From positions 1-22,572 of the forward strand of contig CAXAUF010000048.1 of NCBI GenBank assembly GCA_963972425.1: a stretch of DNA of 22,572 nt, written 5' to 3'. The DNA is from Algorimicrobium sp002414705 (lineage in GTDB: Bacteria; Bacteroidota; Bacteroidia; Flavobacteriales; Flavobacteriaceae). This document shows positions 21,294 to 22,572 of this stretch, piece by piece. Position numbers and translations under genes: made by a program. The stretch's first letter is position 1. Each line of letters begins with the position of its first letter. The notes under the pieces are model-generated. The model did not search any database. It was not told the DNA's origin and saw nothing but the letters and a program-made list of their open reading frames with translations.

Positions 21294-22400
21294 TTACTCC
21301 AGTCTAATTTTATATTTTTTAACACTTAATCCCATAAAAAACAACGTCATTCCCAATAAAATAAGTGTTTCCTTCCATATAAATTGAATTCCAACACCCT
21401 TCAGCATAATGCTTTTTAAAATAATAATAAACCATTTAGCAGGAATAATATTACTAATTATTTGTAAGGGTAAAGGCATGCTGGAAATAGGAAATATAAA
21501 TCCGGATAATAAAATTACAGGCAACATTAATCCCATTAAGGAAATCATCATAGCTGTCTGTTGTGTAGCAGAAACGGTTGAAATTAAAATACCTAAAGAT
21601 AATGCAGAAAGAATAAATAGAACACTTTCTAAACCTAACAAAAACAGACTTCCTTGAACAGGCATTTTGAAAATAAAGATGCTCATAATAACAATTACCG
21701 TTGCATTTATTATAGACAGAAAAACATACGGAAACACTTTTCCAACAATAACTTGTATGGGTTTTATGGGTGACACTAAAAGGATTTCCATTGTGCCTAA
21801 TTCTTTTTCTCTAGTTATAGAAATTGACGTCATCATGGCAGAAACTAGCATTAAAATAATAGTCATTACACCAGGAACAAACATATAAACGCTTTTAAGT
21901 TCTGCGTTATAAGCCATACGCGTTTCAGGATTTACTCCAGTATTGATGCTTATAGCTTGGTTTTTCTCAACGAGGTAATGCTGTAAAATAGCTTGTACGT
22001 AATTACTTATGGTGTTAGCTGTATTTGGATCTGTTGCATCTGTTATTACTTGAATATTTGCATAATTATTCCTAATAAGGCTCTTACTAAAGTCTGCTTC
22101 AAAATTTAAAACAGCTTTAATTTTACCTGCTTTAAAAACACCTTCTATATCATTTTCTCGACTAATGATTTGCTTAACACTAAAATATTTTGATGCTGCA
22201 ATTTTATTTATAATTTCTTTTGTGGTAGCGTCTTTTGAATGATCTAAAATAGCAATATCCACATTGTTAATTTCATTGGTAATGGCAAAACCAAACAGTA
22301 AAATTTGAACTATAGGCATGCCGAAAAGTATAAACAATGACCGTTTATCTCTGAAAATATGATAGAATTCTTTTGTTATAAAACCTCTAAATCGTTTCAT
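21294..22400 (-). CDS. ABC-2 type transporter permease (first of pair)
   Basis: A 368-residue permease, a paralogue of the next gene in the operon with the same plan. The N-terminal helix is at about 22-40 (LFILFGMPIVQILLFGFAI), the extracytoplasmic domain at 43-170, and five further helices follow. The conserved loop ITREKELGTMEILLVSPI (196-213) and VIVGKVFPY identify the family. Its ATG overlaps the stop of the upstream ATPase gene as ATGA (22397-22400), so translation is coupled. It most likely forms a heterodimer with the second permease in the inner membrane. Substrate unknown. Confidence 0.9.
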   Translation of the reverse strand: MKRFRGFITKEFYHIFRDKRSLFILFGMPIVQILLFGFAITNEINNVDIAILDHSKDATTKEIINKIAASKYFSVKQIISRENDIEGVFKAGKIKAVLNFEADFSKSLIRNNYANIQVITDATDPNTANTISNYVQAILQHYLVEKNQAISINTGVNPETRMAYNAELKSVYMFVPGVMTIILMLVSAMMTSISITREKELGTMEILLVSPIKPIQVIVGKVFPYVFLSIINATVIVIMSIFIFKMPVQGSLFLLGLESVLFILSALSLGILISTVSATQQTAMMISLMGLMLPVILLSGFIFPISSMPLPLQIISNIIPAKWFIIILKSIMLKGVGIQFIWKETLILLGMTLFFMGLSVKKYKIRLE

Positions 22401-22572
22401 CCTCTGGCTAGTTTTAAAAACACATCATTCATGTTATTTACTTCAAATTGTGCTTTTAATTTTTTTGGTGTATCCAATGCTTCAATTTTTCCATTTACCA
22501 TAATCGATACGCGATCACAATATTCAGCTTCATCCATATAATGTGTGGTTACAAAAACAGTTGTGCCATGGT
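22397..22572 (-). CDS. ABC transporter ATP-binding subunit, C-terminal part only (gene cut by window edge)
   Basis: The minus-strand frame entering at the right edge gives about 58 codons ending in TGA at 22397-22399. It reads GTTVFVTTHYMDEAEYCDRV, then SIMVNGKIEALDTPKKLK. This is the end of an ABC ATPase, with the H-loop His in TTHYMDEAE, the usual wording for ATPases that partner ABC-2 permeases. Walker A, signature and Walker B lie beyond the window. It overlaps the first permease by four bases (ATGA). It energises the two-permease exporter downstream. Confidence 0.85.
   Translation of the reverse strand, partial: HGTTVFVTTHYMDEAEYCDRVSIMVNGKIEALDTPKKLKAQFEVNNMNDVFLKLARG

Noticed and set aside
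21409..21888. Two plus-strand frames of 73-82 codons antisense to the first ABC-2 permease
   Set aside because: Ile/Thr/Asn-rich composition is the mirror of membrane-helix codons on the other strand. No independent support.
1..22572. A defence, phage or mobile-element system
   Set aside because: The SF2 helicase and the DUF1853 protein hinted at one, but there is no nuclease-methylase partner, integrase, transposase or phage gene nearby. The two genes are convergent rather than co-transcribed.

Overview
The window looks like chromosomal DNA from a marine-type member of the Flavobacteriaceae (Bacteroidota). The grounds are very low GC with AT-rich intergenic DNA, a type IX secretion C-terminal sorting domain on a leucine-rich repeat protein, a recognisable flavobacterial secreted-protein family at the left edge, and repeated -7 boxes of the Bacteroidota form TAnnTTTG placed 12-30 bases before start codons. 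Shine-Dalgarno sequences are not conspicuous. I see no tRNA, rRNA, CRISPR array, insertion sequence, phage gene or integration site. There are 20 protein genes, two of them cut by the window edges, and coding density is very high. No stretch longer than about 230 bases lacks a gene.

Left part (1-5235). A 5'-cut secreted protein of unknown function converges on an RluE-type rRNA pseudouridine synthase. The synthase diverges from an SF2 DEAH-type helicase. The helicase converges on a three-gene minus-strand operon: DUF3817 membrane protein, YbdG-type mechanosensitive channel, DUF1853 protein. The helicase's strong intrinsic terminator lies inside the 3' end of the DUF1853 gene.

Middle part (5387-13751). 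A secreted leucine-rich repeat protein with a T9SS sorting tail is followed by a two-unit M16 zinc protease lipoprotein. Next come two 23S rRNA methyltransferase genes, rlmI and rlmF, that converge and share their stop codons. A DEAD-box RNA helicase and a cold-shock-domain protein follow, a plausible cold or RNA-structure pair. With RluE, this part is rich in RNA-modifying and RNA-remodelling functions.

Right part (13748-22572). A minus-strand operon, tetR - ABC exporter - HlyD - TolC, encodes a complete tripartite type I-like export system with its own regulator. A 21-bp perfect palindrome overlaps the operon's promoter and is the likely autoregulatory operator. The ABC subunit keeps a good Walker A motif but has lost or altered the Q-loop, signature, Walker B and H-loop residues, which is the most unusual protein-level signal in the window. 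A YdjM-type membrane hydrolase gene diverges from tetR. It converges on an ABC-2 export operon made of a partial ATPase and two permeases.

A structural theme runs through the window. All five convergent gene pairs end within five bases of each other, and three of them overlap by exactly four bases, sharing TTAA as both stop codons.
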